From an uncultured Clostridium sp. (GTDB lineage Bacteria; Bacillota; Clostridia; TANB77; CAG-508): a stretch of DNA of 64,000 bases. The stretch lies in NCBI GenBank assembly GCA_947648905.1, contig CANSPP010000001.1, forward strand, positions 268,114 through 332,113. The letters are read 5' to 3'. This document shows, piece after piece, positions 27,034 through 35,521 of the stretch. The position numbers and the translations under genes were made by a program. The stretch's first letter is position 1; each line of letters begins with the position of its first letter. A model generated the notes under the pieces. It did not search any database and had not been told where the DNA came from. It was given only the letters and a program-made list of their open reading frames with translations.

Positions 27034-27189
27034 AAATTGACAAGGGAAATGATTTTTGTTGAAGATTCATATAAATATTGGGGATAAAAGAATGAATAGA
27101 AAATTCATCTTTTTTTCATATTATGGTTCAAGGAATAAACAAGGAAAGATTAAGAGTATTGCTTAGTAAGTAACGAAATGGAGAGTAAA

Positions 27190-28194
27190 ATGAACGAATT
27201 AGAGAATAAAATTTTAGAAACAATACAAAAAGACAAATTGATAGAAAATGGAGACAAGCTAGTCCTAGGAGTATCGGGTGGACCAGATTCAATGTGCATG
27301 CTAAATGTACTAAAAAATATATTAAGAAACTGCAAAGAAGGTCCGACTCCAGTGGCAATAATAGTTGCGCATGTAAATCATATGATTAGAGATGAGGCAA
27401 AAGATGATGAGGATTATGTAAGGGCGTATTGTGAAAAAAATGGGATTGATTTTTATTCAAAAAGTATAGATATTCAAAAAATTGCCAATAATAGTAAAAT
27501 AGGAGTAGAAGAAGCAGGAAGAAATGCAAGGTATGAGTTTTTTGATGAGGTTTTAGAAAAGACAGGTGCTAATAAGATAGCAATTGCTCACAACAAAAAT
27601 GATAAAGTTGAAACTATAATTATGAATGCAATGCGTGGTACTGGAGTTTCAGGTTTGAAGGGGATTGAGGCTAAAAGAGGTAAATATATTAGACCTCTGA
27701 TTGAGTGCGAAAGAAGTGAGATTGAAGAGTATTGTGAACAATATGCTTTAAATCCAAGGATTGATAAGACTAATTTTGAGAATGAGTATACAAGGAACAA
27801 GATTAGGAATATTGCTATACCATTTATTAAAGCGGAATTCAATCCAAATATAATTGAGACGTTAAATAGATTATCTAAACTTGTTTGTGAGGAAGAAGAA
27901 TATATAGAAAAACAAGTCCAAAAAGCTTACGGAGAATTGGCTTTAGAAGAAAATGACAGTCAAATTGTATTAGATTTAAAAAAATTTAATAAGCAAGAAA
28001 AAGTCATAAAATCAAAGTTAGTGTTATATACTATAACGAGGCTTTTTAATACTTCAAAAGGAATTGAAAGAATACATATAGAAGATATTATAAAGCTTTG
28101 TGGAAATAATGTAGGTAACAAATATTTAACACCAAACAAAAAAATAAAAGTGCTAGTAAAAAATCATAAAATATATTTCATAAAGCAAATATAA
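27190..28194 (+). CDS. tilS: tRNA(Ile)-lysidine synthetase
   Basis: Ligates lysine to C34 of the CAU-anticodon tRNA-Ile so that it reads AUA, an essential step. 334 residues. The PP-loop SGGPDSMCM lies near residues 31-39, HVNH and the N-type ATP pyrophosphatase core follow, then a short C-terminal part ending VGNKYLTPNKKIKVLV. It is at the short end of the family, lacking the full C-terminal extension of ~430-residue enzymes. An in-frame ATG lies 12 bases upstream, but TGGAG just after it is correctly spaced for the ATG at 27190. ftsH follows, a common pairing (hpt, often between them, is absent). Confidence 0.93.
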   Translation: MNELENKILETIQKDKLIENGDKLVLGVSGGPDSMCMLNVLKNILRNCKEGPTPVAIIVAHVNHMIRDEAKDDEDYVRAYCEKNGIDFYSKSIDIQKIANNSKIGVEEAGRNARYEFFDEVLEKTGANKIAIAHNKNDKVETIIMNAMRGTGVSGLKGIEAKRGKYIRPLIECERSEIEEYCEQYALNPRIDKTNFENEYTRNKIRNIAIPFIKAEFNPNIIETLNRLSKLVCEEEEYIEKQVQKAYGELALEENDSQIVLDLKKFNKQEKVIKSKLVLYTITRLFNTSKGIERIHIEDIIKLCGNNVGNKYLTPNKKIKVLVKNHKIYFIKQI

Positions 28195-28254
28195 GTAGCC
28201 GTAGCAAATGCTACAAATACACGCATTTGTCACAAAAAAGACACATAAAAAATG

Positions 28255-28283
28255 TTTACAAACCACAATTTATGTGTTATAAA
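28255..28283 (+). promoter_or_regulatory. Probable promoter of ftsH
   Basis: TTTACA (28255-28260), 17-base spacer, TATAAA (28278-28283). Confidence 0.6.
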
Positions 28284-28329
28284 TTCATTAAAATAAAGAA
28301 AGCAAAAGAAAGCATAAGGAGGAGTTATT

Positions 28330-30138
28330 TTGAAAAACGGAATAAAAACATTAGCTATGTGGCTAATAATAGGAGTCATTTTTATAGTACTACTAACAAC
28401 AATAGTAGAAAATAGCGATTCAAAATTGAAATATTCAGAATTAGTGTCAGAAATAAATGCATCAAATGTGGAAGCTATACAAGTGGAGGCAAATGGAAAG
28501 ACAGCGACAGTAACATTAAAAGATGATAAACTAAAGAAAGAAGTAAATATTCCAAATATGGAAAGCTTTATGGCATATACTGAAGACTACTTAAAAGAAG
28601 GAGCATTTACATTAGAAGAGAAAACAGAGTCAATATTTGTAACAATACTTAGCCTACTTACACCATTTGGATTATTAATAATATTCTTTATATTCTGGTT
28701 CTTTATGATGGGAGGAGCTAATAATGGAGCTCCAGGTGGTAAAAATGTATCATTTGGAAAAAGTAAAGCAAGAATGATGACACCAGCAGAAAAGAATAGA
28801 ATTACATTTGAAGATGTAGCAGGTGTAGATGAAGAAAAAGAAGAATTAGAAGAAATTGTACAATTCTTAAAAAATCCAAAGAAATTTACAGATATGGGAG
28901 CAAGAATTCCAAAAGGAGTATTACTTGTAGGACAACCTGGAACAGGTAAAACATTACTTGCAAAAGCAGTAGCAGGGGAAGCAGGAGTACCATTCTTTAT
29001 AATAAGTGGTTCAGACTTTGTGGAAATGTTTGTAGGTGTTGGAGCATCAAGGGTTAGAGATTTATTTGACCAAGCTAAAAAGAATGCACCATGTATCATA
29101 TTTATAGATGAAATTGATGCAGTTGGACGTCAAAGAGGTGCTGGACTTGGTGGTGGACATGATGAAAGAGAGCAAACATTAAACCAATTACTAGTAGAAA
29201 TGGATGGATTTGCAGAAAACGAAGGAGTAATTGTTTTAGCTGCAACAAATAGACCAGACGTATTAGACAAAGCATTATTAAGAGCAGGAAGATTTGATAG
29301 ACAAATAGTAGTAGGATTACCAGATGTAAAAGCAAGAGAGCAAATCTTAGAAGTACACTCAAGAAAGAAAAGACTTGCAGATGATGTTGATTTAAAAATA
29401 ATAGCTAAAAACACATCAGGATTTGCAGGAGCAGACCTAGAAAATGTGCTAAATGAAGCAGCACTTTTAGCAGCAAGAAGAAACATTAATGAAATAGGAA
29501 TGAAAGAAATAGAAGATGCTATGGTAAAAGTAACTATGGGACCTGAAAAGAAAACAAGAGTAAGAAGTGAAAAAGAAAACAGGTTAGTAGCATACCACGA
29601 AGCAGGCCACGCAGTAGTAAGTCACTACTTAGAAACACAAGACCCTGTACACCAAATATCAATAGTACCAAGGGGAATGGCTGGTGGATATACAATGTAT
29701 AGACCAACAGAAGACAAATCATTTATGTCAAAAACAGAAATGGAAGAAAATATTGTATCATTACTAGGAGGAAGAGTAGCAGAAGCACTTATCTTAAACG
29801 ATATCTCAACAGGAGCAAGTAACGATATAGAAAGAGCAACAAAAATAGCTAGAAGTATGGTAACAAAATACGGAATGAGCGAAAGAATTGGAGCATTAAT
29901 GCTAGGTTCAAGCCAAGAAGAAGTATTTATTGGAAGAGACTTTGCTCAAACTAAAGAATATTCAGAAGAAACTGCAGCAATAATAGACGAAGAAACAAAG
30001 AGAATAGTTGATACAGGATATAACAGAGCAAAACAAATCTTATCTGATAATATAGAAAAACTACATCAAGTAGCAGGAATATTGTTAGAAAAAGAAAAAA
30101 TCGAAGCAGACGAATTCGAAGCAATTTTTGGAAATTAA
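28330..30138 (+). CDS. ftsH: ATP-dependent zinc metalloprotease FtsH
   Basis: 602-residue membrane-anchored AAA+ protease that degrades misassembled membrane proteins and regulators. Two N-terminal membrane helices flank an extracytoplasmic domain (~residues 25-115). The ATPase follows with Walker A GQPGTGKT near 201-208 (Gln where most have Pro), Walker [12 protein letters not shown], the SRH region [20 protein letters not shown], and the protease domain with HEAGH near 424-428. The start is TTG, supported by AAGGAGGAG seven bases upstream; ATG alternatives would lose the first helix. A family-A repeat after the stop could act as its terminator. Confidence 0.97.
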   Translation: MKNGIKTLAMWLIIGVIFIVLLTTIVENSDSKLKYSELVSEINASNVEAIQVEANGKTATVTLKDDKLKKEVNIPNMESFMAYTEDYLKEGAFTLEEKTESIFVTILSLLTPFGLLIIFFIFWFFMMGGANNGAPGGKNVSFGKSKARMMTPAEKNRITFEDVAGVDEEKEELEEIVQFLKNPKKFTDMGARIPKGVLLVGQPGTGKTLLAKAVAGEAGVPFFIISGSDFVEMFVGVGASRVRDLFDQAKKNAPCIIFIDEIDAVGRQRGAGLGGGHDEREQTLNQLLVEMDGFAENEGVIVLAATNRPDVLDKALLRAGRFDRQIVVGLPDVKAREQILEVHSRKKRLADDVDLKIIAKNTSGFAGADLENVLNEAALLAARRNINEIGMKEIEDAMVKVTMGPEKKTRVRSEKENRLVAYHEAGHAVVSHYLETQDPVHQISIVPRGMAGGYTMYRPTEDKSFMSKTEMEENIVSLLGGRVAEALILNDISTGASNDIERATKIARSMVTKYGMSERIGALMLGSSQEEVFIGRDFAQTKEYSEETAAIIDEETKRIVDTGYNRAKQILSDNIEKLHQVAGILLEKEKIEADEFEAIFGN

Positions 30139-30142
30139 TGAA

Positions 30143-30180
30143 AAGGGACAATTGGGGACGTTTCCCTTTTGTCCCTTTTA
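30143..30180 (+). repeat. REP-like hairpin repeat, family A, copy 3, also terminator-like
   Basis: AAAAGGGACA ... TGTCCCTTTT arms around TTGGGGACGTTTC. The A/T extensions of the arms and the T-run give it the shape of an intrinsic terminator for ftsH. Confidence 0.8.
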
Positions 30181-30251
30181 GGTGTATTTTTTGATACATT
30201 TAATATAAAATTAGAGTGGAAACAAAAGAAATATTAAATAAGGGGTAAAGA

Positions 30252-30797
30252 ATGAAAAATTATTATGAAATACTAGAAGTAAATCCAAAAGCTTCAAATG
30301 AAATAATAGAAAATGCATATAAAATACTAGAAAAGAAATACCAACCAGACAAGTATGTTGGAGAAGAAAGAATAGAAGCAGAAAATAAGTTAAGAGATAT
30401 AAGCGAAGCCTATAAGATACTAACAGATAGCTTTTTAAGAGAGCAATACAATGCAGAATTAGAAAAAGAACAGGCGAGTGCTAGAAAATCATATATAAAA
30501 CCAGAAGTTGAAAGACCAAAGAAACAGCGTGAAGTAAGGCAAAAAATAAAGAGAGAAGTAATACAAGAAGAAATAGAAGAAGAACAAATGCCAGCAATTG
30601 GTAGCTTTGGGGCAATCGTTAATATATTAAAAAATCTTTTTAGAAAAAGAAATAGAGAAAAATTCAATATTAAGAACATACAACGTGAAGACTATATAGC
30701 AGCAGGATTAACTGCAGTGATTATTATAGTTTTAGGTATTGTTCTATGGTTTATACCTGCAACAAATGGATTTATTAGAAGTTTAATACCATTTTAA
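30252..30797 (+). CDS. J-domain-like membrane protein with QPD in place of HPD
   Basis: 181 residues. The N-terminal ~65 residues follow the DnaJ J-domain pattern (YYEILEVNPKAS..., EAYKILTDSFLREQYN). The diagnostic His-Pro-Asp is Gln31-Pro32-Asp33. HPD His is needed to stimulate DnaK ATPase in studied J-proteins, so classical cochaperone activity is doubtful. A charged linker (~75-125) leads to a single C-terminal membrane helix (AAGLTAVIIIVLGIVLWFI), placing the J-like domain in the cytoplasm. It sits between ftsH and rpsU. Function unknown. Confidence 0.8.
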   Translation: MKNYYEILEVNPKASNEIIENAYKILEKKYQPDKYVGEERIEAENKLRDISEAYKILTDSFLREQYNAELEKEQASARKSYIKPEVERPKKQREVRQKIKREVIQEEIEEEQMPAIGSFGAIVNILKNLFRKRNREKFNIKNIQREDYIAAGLTAVIIIVLGIVLWFIPATNGFIRSLIPF

Positions 30798-30808
30798 TAA
30801 ATTTGCTA

Positions 30809-30838
30809 TTGACAAGTTATACCAAATTAATGTATAAT
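30809..30838 (+). promoter_or_regulatory. Promoter of rpsU
   Basis: Consensus TTGACA (30809-30814), 18-base spacer, consensus TATAAT (30833-30838). Confidence 0.8.
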
Positions 30839-30900
30839 ATAGACTGTTATAAGGGTAATCCCACATACATATTTGTATGAGCCGGAAGGAGGGGAATAAA

Positions 30901-31074
30901 ATGTCAGAGATAAAAGTTAATAATGGTAATATAGAAGATGCTTTAAAAAGATTTAAAAGACAATGTGCAAGAAACGGAGTTCTACAAGAAGTTCGTAAAA
31001 GAGAGCATTACGAAAAACCTAGTGTAAGGAGAAAGAAAAAATCAGAAGCAGCAAGAAAAAGAAAATTTAACTAG
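30901..31074 (+). CDS. rpsU: Small ribosomal subunit protein bS21
   Basis: 57 residues, normal for S21: acidic/neutral N-terminus ([20 protein letters not shown]) and a very basic tail ([15 protein letters not shown]). It binds near the anti-Shine-Dalgarno end of 16S rRNA and helps initiation. GGAAGGAGGGG precedes ATG at 30901; an upstream in-frame GTG would run through this site. It has its own strong promoter and a hairpin terminator 11 bases after the stop. Confidence 0.96.
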   Translation: MSEIKVNNGNIEDALKRFKRQCARNGVLQEVRKREHYEKPSVRRKKKSEAARKRKFN

Positions 31075-31085
31075 AAAAAACATAT

Positions 31086-31136
31086 AAATTGGAAGTAAAA
31101 GGGTAGAAGTATGCCACTTAGACTTCCAATTTTTAT
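31086..31136 (+). terminator. Terminator of rpsU
   Basis: Stem AAATTGGAAGT (31086-31096) / ACTTCCAATTT (31122-31132) followed by Ts, with a 25-base loop. Confidence 0.75.
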
Positions 31137-31142
31137 GTCTTT

Positions 31143-31169
31143 GTGCCAAGAAGGTCCGTCCCTAATGGC
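31143..31169. repeat. REP-like hairpin repeat, family B, copy 3
   Basis: On the minus strand TGCCATTAGGGACGGACCT followed by TCTTGGCA. It lies between the rpsU terminator and the next gene. Confidence 0.8.
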
Positions 31170-31217
31170 ATAAAATTAGGGAAAATGGAAATACTATGGA
31201 AAAGTGAAGGAGGAGAG

Positions 31218-32489
31218 ATGATGCAATATAAAGAACAAGAACTAAAAAAGGGAATAAAGTTACACACAATAAAAACAGATAAGTTTAAAACAAATTTAAT
31301 AGCTGTGTTTTTAACAACAAAATTGACAAGAGAAAATGTAACTAAAAATGCACTAATTTCAACATTATTAAGACGTGGAAGCAAAACAATGAAAACCCAA
31401 GAAGATATAAGTAAGCAAATGGAGGAAATGTATGGGGCAAGCTTTGACTGTGGATTAGATAAAACGGGAGATAATCAAGTAATAAAGTTTTATATTGAGA
31501 CTATAAATGATAATTTTATTCCACAACAAGGTGGAGAAATGTTGAAAACTAGTATTGAGAAGATACTTGAAATAGCATTTAATCCATATACAGAAAATGA
31601 AGGTTTTAAATCAGAATATTTGGAACAGGAAAAAAATAATATAAAGCAAAGAATTGATGGAAAAATTGATAATAAAGCAAGATATGCAATGGATAGATGT
31701 ATAGAAGAGATGTATAAAGATGAGGCTTTTGGATTATATAAATTCGGATTTAAAGAGGATTTAGAGCAATTAAATTCACAAAGTTTATATAATTACTATA
31801 AAGAGTTAATAAATACTTGTAAAATCGATATATTTGTATCTGGAATAATTGATGATAAAACCAAAACAATAATAGAAGAAAGTGAAATTATCAAAAGTCT
31901 AAAAGAAAGAAATCCTGAGTATGTAGTGCCAAAAATAGAAGTAAAAGAAAATAAAGAAGAAAATATAGTTGCGGAATCAATGGAAGTAACACAAGGAAAA
32001 CTAATTTTAGGGCTAGATGTAAGTTTAAATAATGAAGACCAAAAATATACAACATTAATATATAACAGTTTGCTAGGTGGAGATGCAAACTCAAAAATGT
32101 TCCAAAATGTAAGAGAAAAGGCGCATTTGGCATATGTTGCAAGTTCAAGTTATTTAAGATATAAAAATAATATATTTGTAAATTGCGGAATAGAAATTTC
32201 AAATTATGAAAAGGCATTAGAATTGATAAGAAAGCAAATAGATGATATGAAAAGTGGAGATTTCACAGAGGAAGAATTGGAAAATAGTAAACAAGGAATT
32301 ATAGCAAGTATCAAAACAATATATGATGAGCAAGATACTCAAATAATGTACTATTTTGGACAAGAGCTAACAAATGCTAAAATATCATTAGAGCAATATA
32401 TGGAAAAAATTCAAAATGTAACAAAACAGGGAGTTATAGATGTTGCAAAAAATGTGAATATAAATACAATATATTTTTTAAAAGACTAA
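31218..32489 (+). CDS. M16 peptidase-like protein without the zinc motif (YfmF type)
   Basis: 423 residues of the M16 metallopeptidase fold. The N-terminal half lacks the HxxEH zinc motif. The C-terminal half holds the family R/Y region (KMFQNVREKAHLAYVASSSY). Such inactive partners pair with an active M16 subunit encoded next door, as in Bacillus yfmF-yfmH (ymfF-ymfH). The start at 31218 is chosen because AAGGAGGAG lies just before it; the frame further upstream reads through the repeat at 31143. It lies 50 bases before its partner, so the two probably form an operon. Substrate unknown. Confidence 0.85.
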   Translation: MMQYKEQELKKGIKLHTIKTDKFKTNLIAVFLTTKLTRENVTKNALISTLLRRGSKTMKTQEDISKQMEEMYGASFDCGLDKTGDNQVIKFYIETINDNFIPQQGGEMLKTSIEKILEIAFNPYTENEGFKSEYLEQEKNNIKQRIDGKIDNKARYAMDRCIEEMYKDEAFGLYKFGFKEDLEQLNSQSLYNYYKELINTCKIDIFVSGIIDDKTKTIIEESEIIKSLKERNPEYVVPKIEVKENKEENIVAESMEVTQGKLILGLDVSLNNEDQKYTTLIYNSLLGGDANSKMFQNVREKAHLAYVASSSYLRYKNNIFVNCGIEISNYEKALELIRKQIDDMKSGDFTEEELENSKQGIIASIKTIYDEQDTQIMYYFGQELTNAKISLEQYMEKIQNVTKQGVIDVAKNVNINTIYFLKD

Positions 32490-32504
32490 AAGAAGGGAGA
32501 GTAG

Positions 32505-32561
32505 ATGGTGTATAGCTTAAGGCCATCATACAAAATAAAATGCAAGTTATTGAAAATTTAA
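32505..32561 (+). other. Short leader ORF overlapping the next gene's start
   Basis: An 18-codon frame (MVYSLRPSYKIKCKLLKI) with a good ribosome-binding site (AGAAGGGAGAG) ends 22 bases inside the next gene, whose own ATG at 32540 lacks one. It could couple translation of the peptidase gene to upstream ribosomes, or be chance. Confidence 0.3.
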
Positions 32562-33826
32562 AAGTCAAAGAAAAATTATATATAGAAAAGCTAGAAAATG
32601 GATTAACAGTTATGATTATACCAAAGGAAGGAATACAGAAAAAATATATCATTTGGGGAACAAACTATGGCTCAAATGATAGTGAATTCATAGTTCCTGG
32701 GGAAGATAAAGTAACAAAAGTTCCAAATGGTGTAGCACACTTTTTAGAGCATAAATTATTTGAACAGGAAAATGGAACAAATAGCTTAGATACTCTAACA
32801 GCTTTAGGAGTAAATGCAAATGCATATACGACAAATGACCATACAGCATATCTATATGAATGTACAGATAATTTCTACGAAGCATTAGATGAATTTATGG
32901 ATTATGTTCAACATCCATATTTTACAGATGAAAATGTAGAAAAAGAAAAAGGAATAATCGGTCAAGAAATAATGATGTATGACGATTATCCAGATTGGCG
33001 AGTATATCTAAATACAATGCAAGCAATGTACCATAATAATCCAATAAAAATAGATATAACAGGAACAATAGAGACAATCAGCAAAATAGATAAAGACATT
33101 TTATATAAATGTTATAACACATTTTATAATCCGGCAAATATGGCATTGGTAGTTGCAGGGGACTTTAAACCGGAAGAAATATTAGAAGAAGTAAAGAAAA
33201 GATTAATAGATAAAAAAAGTTCAGCAAGTATAAAAAGAATTTATCCAGAAGAACCAGAAAGCATAGTTCAAGAAAAAATTGAACAAAAATTAGAAGTAAG
33301 TCAACCTCTTTATACAATTGGAATTAAAGAAATAAAGGAAACAAATGCCCTTGAAAGCAAAAACGAAACAGTAAGAAAATGTATAGCAATGGAAATCTTA
33401 TTAACACTTTTATTTGGAAAAAGTTCAAGTTTATATCAAGAACTATATAAAGAAGGAATTTTGTTTGGAGCTCCAAGTTTAGATTATGAATTTGGGAAAA
33501 ATTATGCGCATATTCTAATAACTGGACAGTCACCAGAACCAGACAAGCTATATGAAAAATTCAAGCAAGAAATAAGAAAATTCAAGCAAAATGGAATAAA
33601 TGAAGAAGATTTTAATAGGATAAAGAAAACGATTTATGGCAGATATGTTAAAGAATATAATGATGTGCAAGATATTGCAAGAATGTTCTTATCAGATTAT
33701 TTTAAAGGCATAAATAGTTTTGAATATTTAGAAGAAATAGATGGTATAAATGTAGAATATTTGAACCAAGTGTTAAATTTTGTTTTTAAAGAAGATAAAA
33801 TGGTGATTTCTATTGTGAAAAATTAA
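32540..33826 (+). CDS. M16 family zinc metallopeptidase (YmfH type)
   Basis: 428 residues. The zinc-binding HxxEH motif is HFLEH near residue 67 (GVAHFLEHKLFE), followed by a conserved Glu ~75 residues later (EKEKGIIGQEIMMYDD). The second M16 half is present without catalytic residues. It likely forms a heterodimer with the upstream inactive paralog. Bacillus relatives of this pair have been linked to EF-P modification, but there is no EF-P gene here, so I give no substrate. The start is the first ATG that gives the typical N-terminus (KLENGLTVMIIPKEG). A terminator follows. Confidence 0.9.
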   Translation: MQVIENLKVKEKLYIEKLENGLTVMIIPKEGIQKKYIIWGTNYGSNDSEFIVPGEDKVTKVPNGVAHFLEHKLFEQENGTNSLDTLTALGVNANAYTTNDHTAYLYECTDNFYEALDEFMDYVQHPYFTDENVEKEKGIIGQEIMMYDDYPDWRVYLNTMQAMYHNNPIKIDITGTIETISKIDKDILYKCYNTFYNPANMALVVAGDFKPEEILEEVKKRLIDKKSSASIKRIYPEEPESIVQEKIEQKLEVSQPLYTIGIKEIKETNALESKNETVRKCIAMEILLTLLFGKSSSLYQELYKEGILFGAPSLDYEFGKNYAHILITGQSPEPDKLYEKFKQEIRKFKQNGINEEDFNRIKKTIYGRYVKEYNDVQDIARMFLSDYFKGINSFEYLEEIDGINVEYLNQVLNFVFKEDKMVISIVKN

Positions 33827-33864
33827 AATAAAATGTATAAAAATAGATTTATGAAAAATGTAAG

Positions 33865-33906
33865 AAAAACGGTAATTGTCAAGAAACGAACATATTACCG
33901 TTTTTT
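33865..33906 (+). terminator. Terminator of the M16 gene pair
   Basis: Stem AAAAACGGTAAT / ATTACCGTTTTTT with a 17-base loop and a T-run. Confidence 0.8.
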
Positions 33907-33918
33907 ACTGTTTTTAAA

Positions 33919-33937
33919 TGTCGAAAAAGGTCGAATA
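33919..33937 (+). promoter_or_regulatory. Tandem Spo0A-box-like site upstream of a Spo0E-like gene
   Basis: TGTCGAA (33919-33925) and GGTCGAAT (33929-33936), two box cores 10 bases apart, 38 bases before the -35 of the following promoter. The 17-mer at 33920-33936 recurs inverted at 23739-23755. Confidence 0.5.
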
Positions 33938-33974
33938 AACACATACGAAAGTTGGCAAAAACCCTTGAAAATAC

Positions 33975-34003
33975 TTGACTACAGAAGAATTATGTGTTAA
34001 TTT
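33975..34003 (+). promoter_or_regulatory. Probable promoter of the Spo0E-like gene
   Basis: TTGACT (33975-33980), 17-base spacer, TAATTT (33998-34003). Confidence 0.6.
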
Positions 34004-34045
34004 ATAAATATACAAAAGATAACAAAACAAAAAGGAGAGAATAGA

Positions 34046-34204
34046 ATGTTAAATGATGAAATTTGTAAATTAAGAGATAAATTAAACAAAAGCATTGAAC
34101 AGGGTGACGATTATAGCGTTACATATCAATTAAGTATAGAATTGGACGAGTTAATTGCCAAATATTATAAAAAATCGAAAAATAGTAAGAAAAAGGACTT
34201 TTAA
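34046..34204 (+). CDS. Spo0E-like sporulation regulatory protein
   Basis: A 52-residue protein (MLNDEICKLRDKLNKSIEQG, later LSIELDELIAKYYK) with the two-helix hairpin pattern of Spo0E-family aspartyl-phosphate phosphatases. The signature S-x-E-L-D-x-L-I and the trailing YY/K are present. Family members dephosphorylate Spo0A~P and so delay sporulation. AAAGGAGAG precedes the ATG. Upstream Spo0A-box-like sites suggest feedback by its own target (inference). A hairpin overlapping the stop codon terminates it. Many small Spo0E paralogs act on other processes, so the exact target is uncertain. Confidence 0.75.
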   Translation: MLNDEICKLRDKLNKSIEQGDDYSVTYQLSIELDELIAKYYKKSKNSKKKDF

Positions 34205-34218
34205 AAAGTTCTTTTTTA
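34190..34218 (+). terminator. Terminator overlapping the Spo0E-like stop codon
   Basis: Stem AAAAAGGACTT / AAGTTCTTTTT (one G-U pair) with a 5-base loop and trailing Ts. Confidence 0.65.
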
Positions 34219-34228
34219 TATTGAACAC

Positions 34229-34257
34229 TTGAAAGAAAGGACTAAATATAATATAAT
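34229..34257 (+). promoter_or_regulatory. Probable promoter of lysC-dapA-dapB
   Basis: TTGAAA (34229-34234), 17-base spacer, TATAAT (34252-34257). The leader to lysC is only ~60 bases, too short for a lysine riboswitch. Confidence 0.7.
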
Positions 34258-34323
34258 AAATAAGCATAAAATAACATCGTTTATAATTAGACGAAGTTTG
34301 CGAATTAAAAAGGTGAGAACAGA

Positions 34324-35502
34324 ATGGAAACAATAGTATTAAAATTTGGAGGGAGTTCTGTAGCAGACAATATAAGATTAAACATTGTCGCAGAAAAAAT
34401 AATAAGTTTAAAAAAGCAAGTTAAAAATGTGGTGGCTGTAGTATCAGCTCAAGGAAAGACAACAGATAGATTATTAAAAGAAGCACAAGAATTATCAGCA
34501 ATACCACAAGAAAGAGAAGTAGATATGCTGTTATCTACAGGAGAGCAAATAACAGCAGCAAAATTAAGTATATTACTAAACAGGAAAGGGCAAAATGCAG
34601 TATCGTTAACAGGGTGGCAAGCAGGAATTAGGACAAGTAATGTGCACAAAAGTGCAAAAATTGAGGAAATTAATACAGCAAGAATTGAAAAAGAATTAAT
34701 AAAAGGAAATGTTGTAATAGTAGCTGGCTTCCAAGGATTTGATGAAACGCAAGATATAACGACATTGGGAAGGGGAGGCTCAGATACAACAGCAGTAGCA
34801 TTGCAAGCAGCTCTAAAGGCGGATAGATGTTACATATTTTCAGATGTGGATGGAATTTATTCAGCAGATCCGAATATGATAACAGTGGCAAAAAGATTAG
34901 ATGAGATATCATTTGACGAAATGCAAGAAATTGCAGATGCAGGGGCAAAAGTATTACATAACAGATGTATACAGATAGGAAAGAAATTTGATTGTGATAT
35001 TATTGCAAAATCAACTTTTGCAGAAACAGGTGAAACCAAAGTATGCCAAGCAATTGAAAAAGCAGAAGTAAAAAGCATTGTGAAAAATGAAAAGCTAATC
35101 GAAATAAGAATGAAAAAAAGTGACGTAATAAATAAACAAGAATTTTTAGAAATATATCAAACATTATTAGCAGAAAATATAATTTTAGAAAAGTATCAAA
35201 GAGAAGCTGAAAATAGCATCAGTTTTAGAATTCAAAAAGTAGAACAAAACAAAATACACAAAATATTGGAAAGTTCATATGCAGAATATGATACAAATCA
35301 AAAAGACATTGTAAAGTTAACAATTGTGGGATATGGCATTACACAAGATAATACGGTGCTAAATCAAGTGATAGATATTTTAAAAAAATATGAAATTGAT
35401 ATTGAAGACGTGAATTTGACACAAGCAAAGATTGAGATTTTAGTTAATAGCAATGTTGAAGATAGTATAATAGAAGAATTGCATAAAAAATTAATTAAAT
35501 AA
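34324..35502 (+). CDS. lysC: Aspartate kinase
   Basis: Phosphorylates L-aspartate, the first step towards lysine, methionine, threonine and diaminopimelate. 392 residues: amino-acid kinase domain with KFGGSSVAD near residues 6-14, LLSTGEQITAAKLS, GFQGFDE...TLGRGGSDTTAVALQ and the SDVDGIYSADPN loop, then two C-terminal ACT-type regulatory regions (about 260-390). The ACT region is diverged, so which end product inhibits it cannot be read. First gene of an operon with dapA (19-base gap) and dapB. Confidence 0.95.
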   Translation: METIVLKFGGSSVADNIRLNIVAEKIISLKKQVKNVVAVVSAQGKTTDRLLKEAQELSAIPQEREVDMLLSTGEQITAAKLSILLNRKGQNAVSLTGWQAGIRTSNVHKSAKIEEINTARIEKELIKGNVVIVAGFQGFDETQDITTLGRGGSDTTAVALQAALKADRCYIFSDVDGIYSADPNMITVAKRLDEISFDEMQEIADAGAKVLHNRCIQIGKKFDCDIIAKSTFAETGETKVCQAIEKAEVKSIVKNEKLIEIRMKKSDVINKQEFLEIYQTLLAENIILEKYQREAENSISFRIQKVEQNKIHKILESSYAEYDTNQKDIVKLTIVGYGITQDNTVLNQVIDILKKYEIDIEDVNLTQAKIEILVNSNVEDSIIEELHKKLIK

Positions 35503-35521
35503 TAAGATAGGAGTGTATTAA

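Noticed and set aside
28227..28415. 62-codon plus-strand frame overlapping the ftsH start
   Set aside because: No ribosome-binding site. It covers the ftsH promoter, and the composition is that of non-coding AT-rich sequence.
34258..34323. Lysine riboswitch or T-box before lysC
   Set aside because: The leader is only about 60 bases and shows no specifier or antiterminator features.
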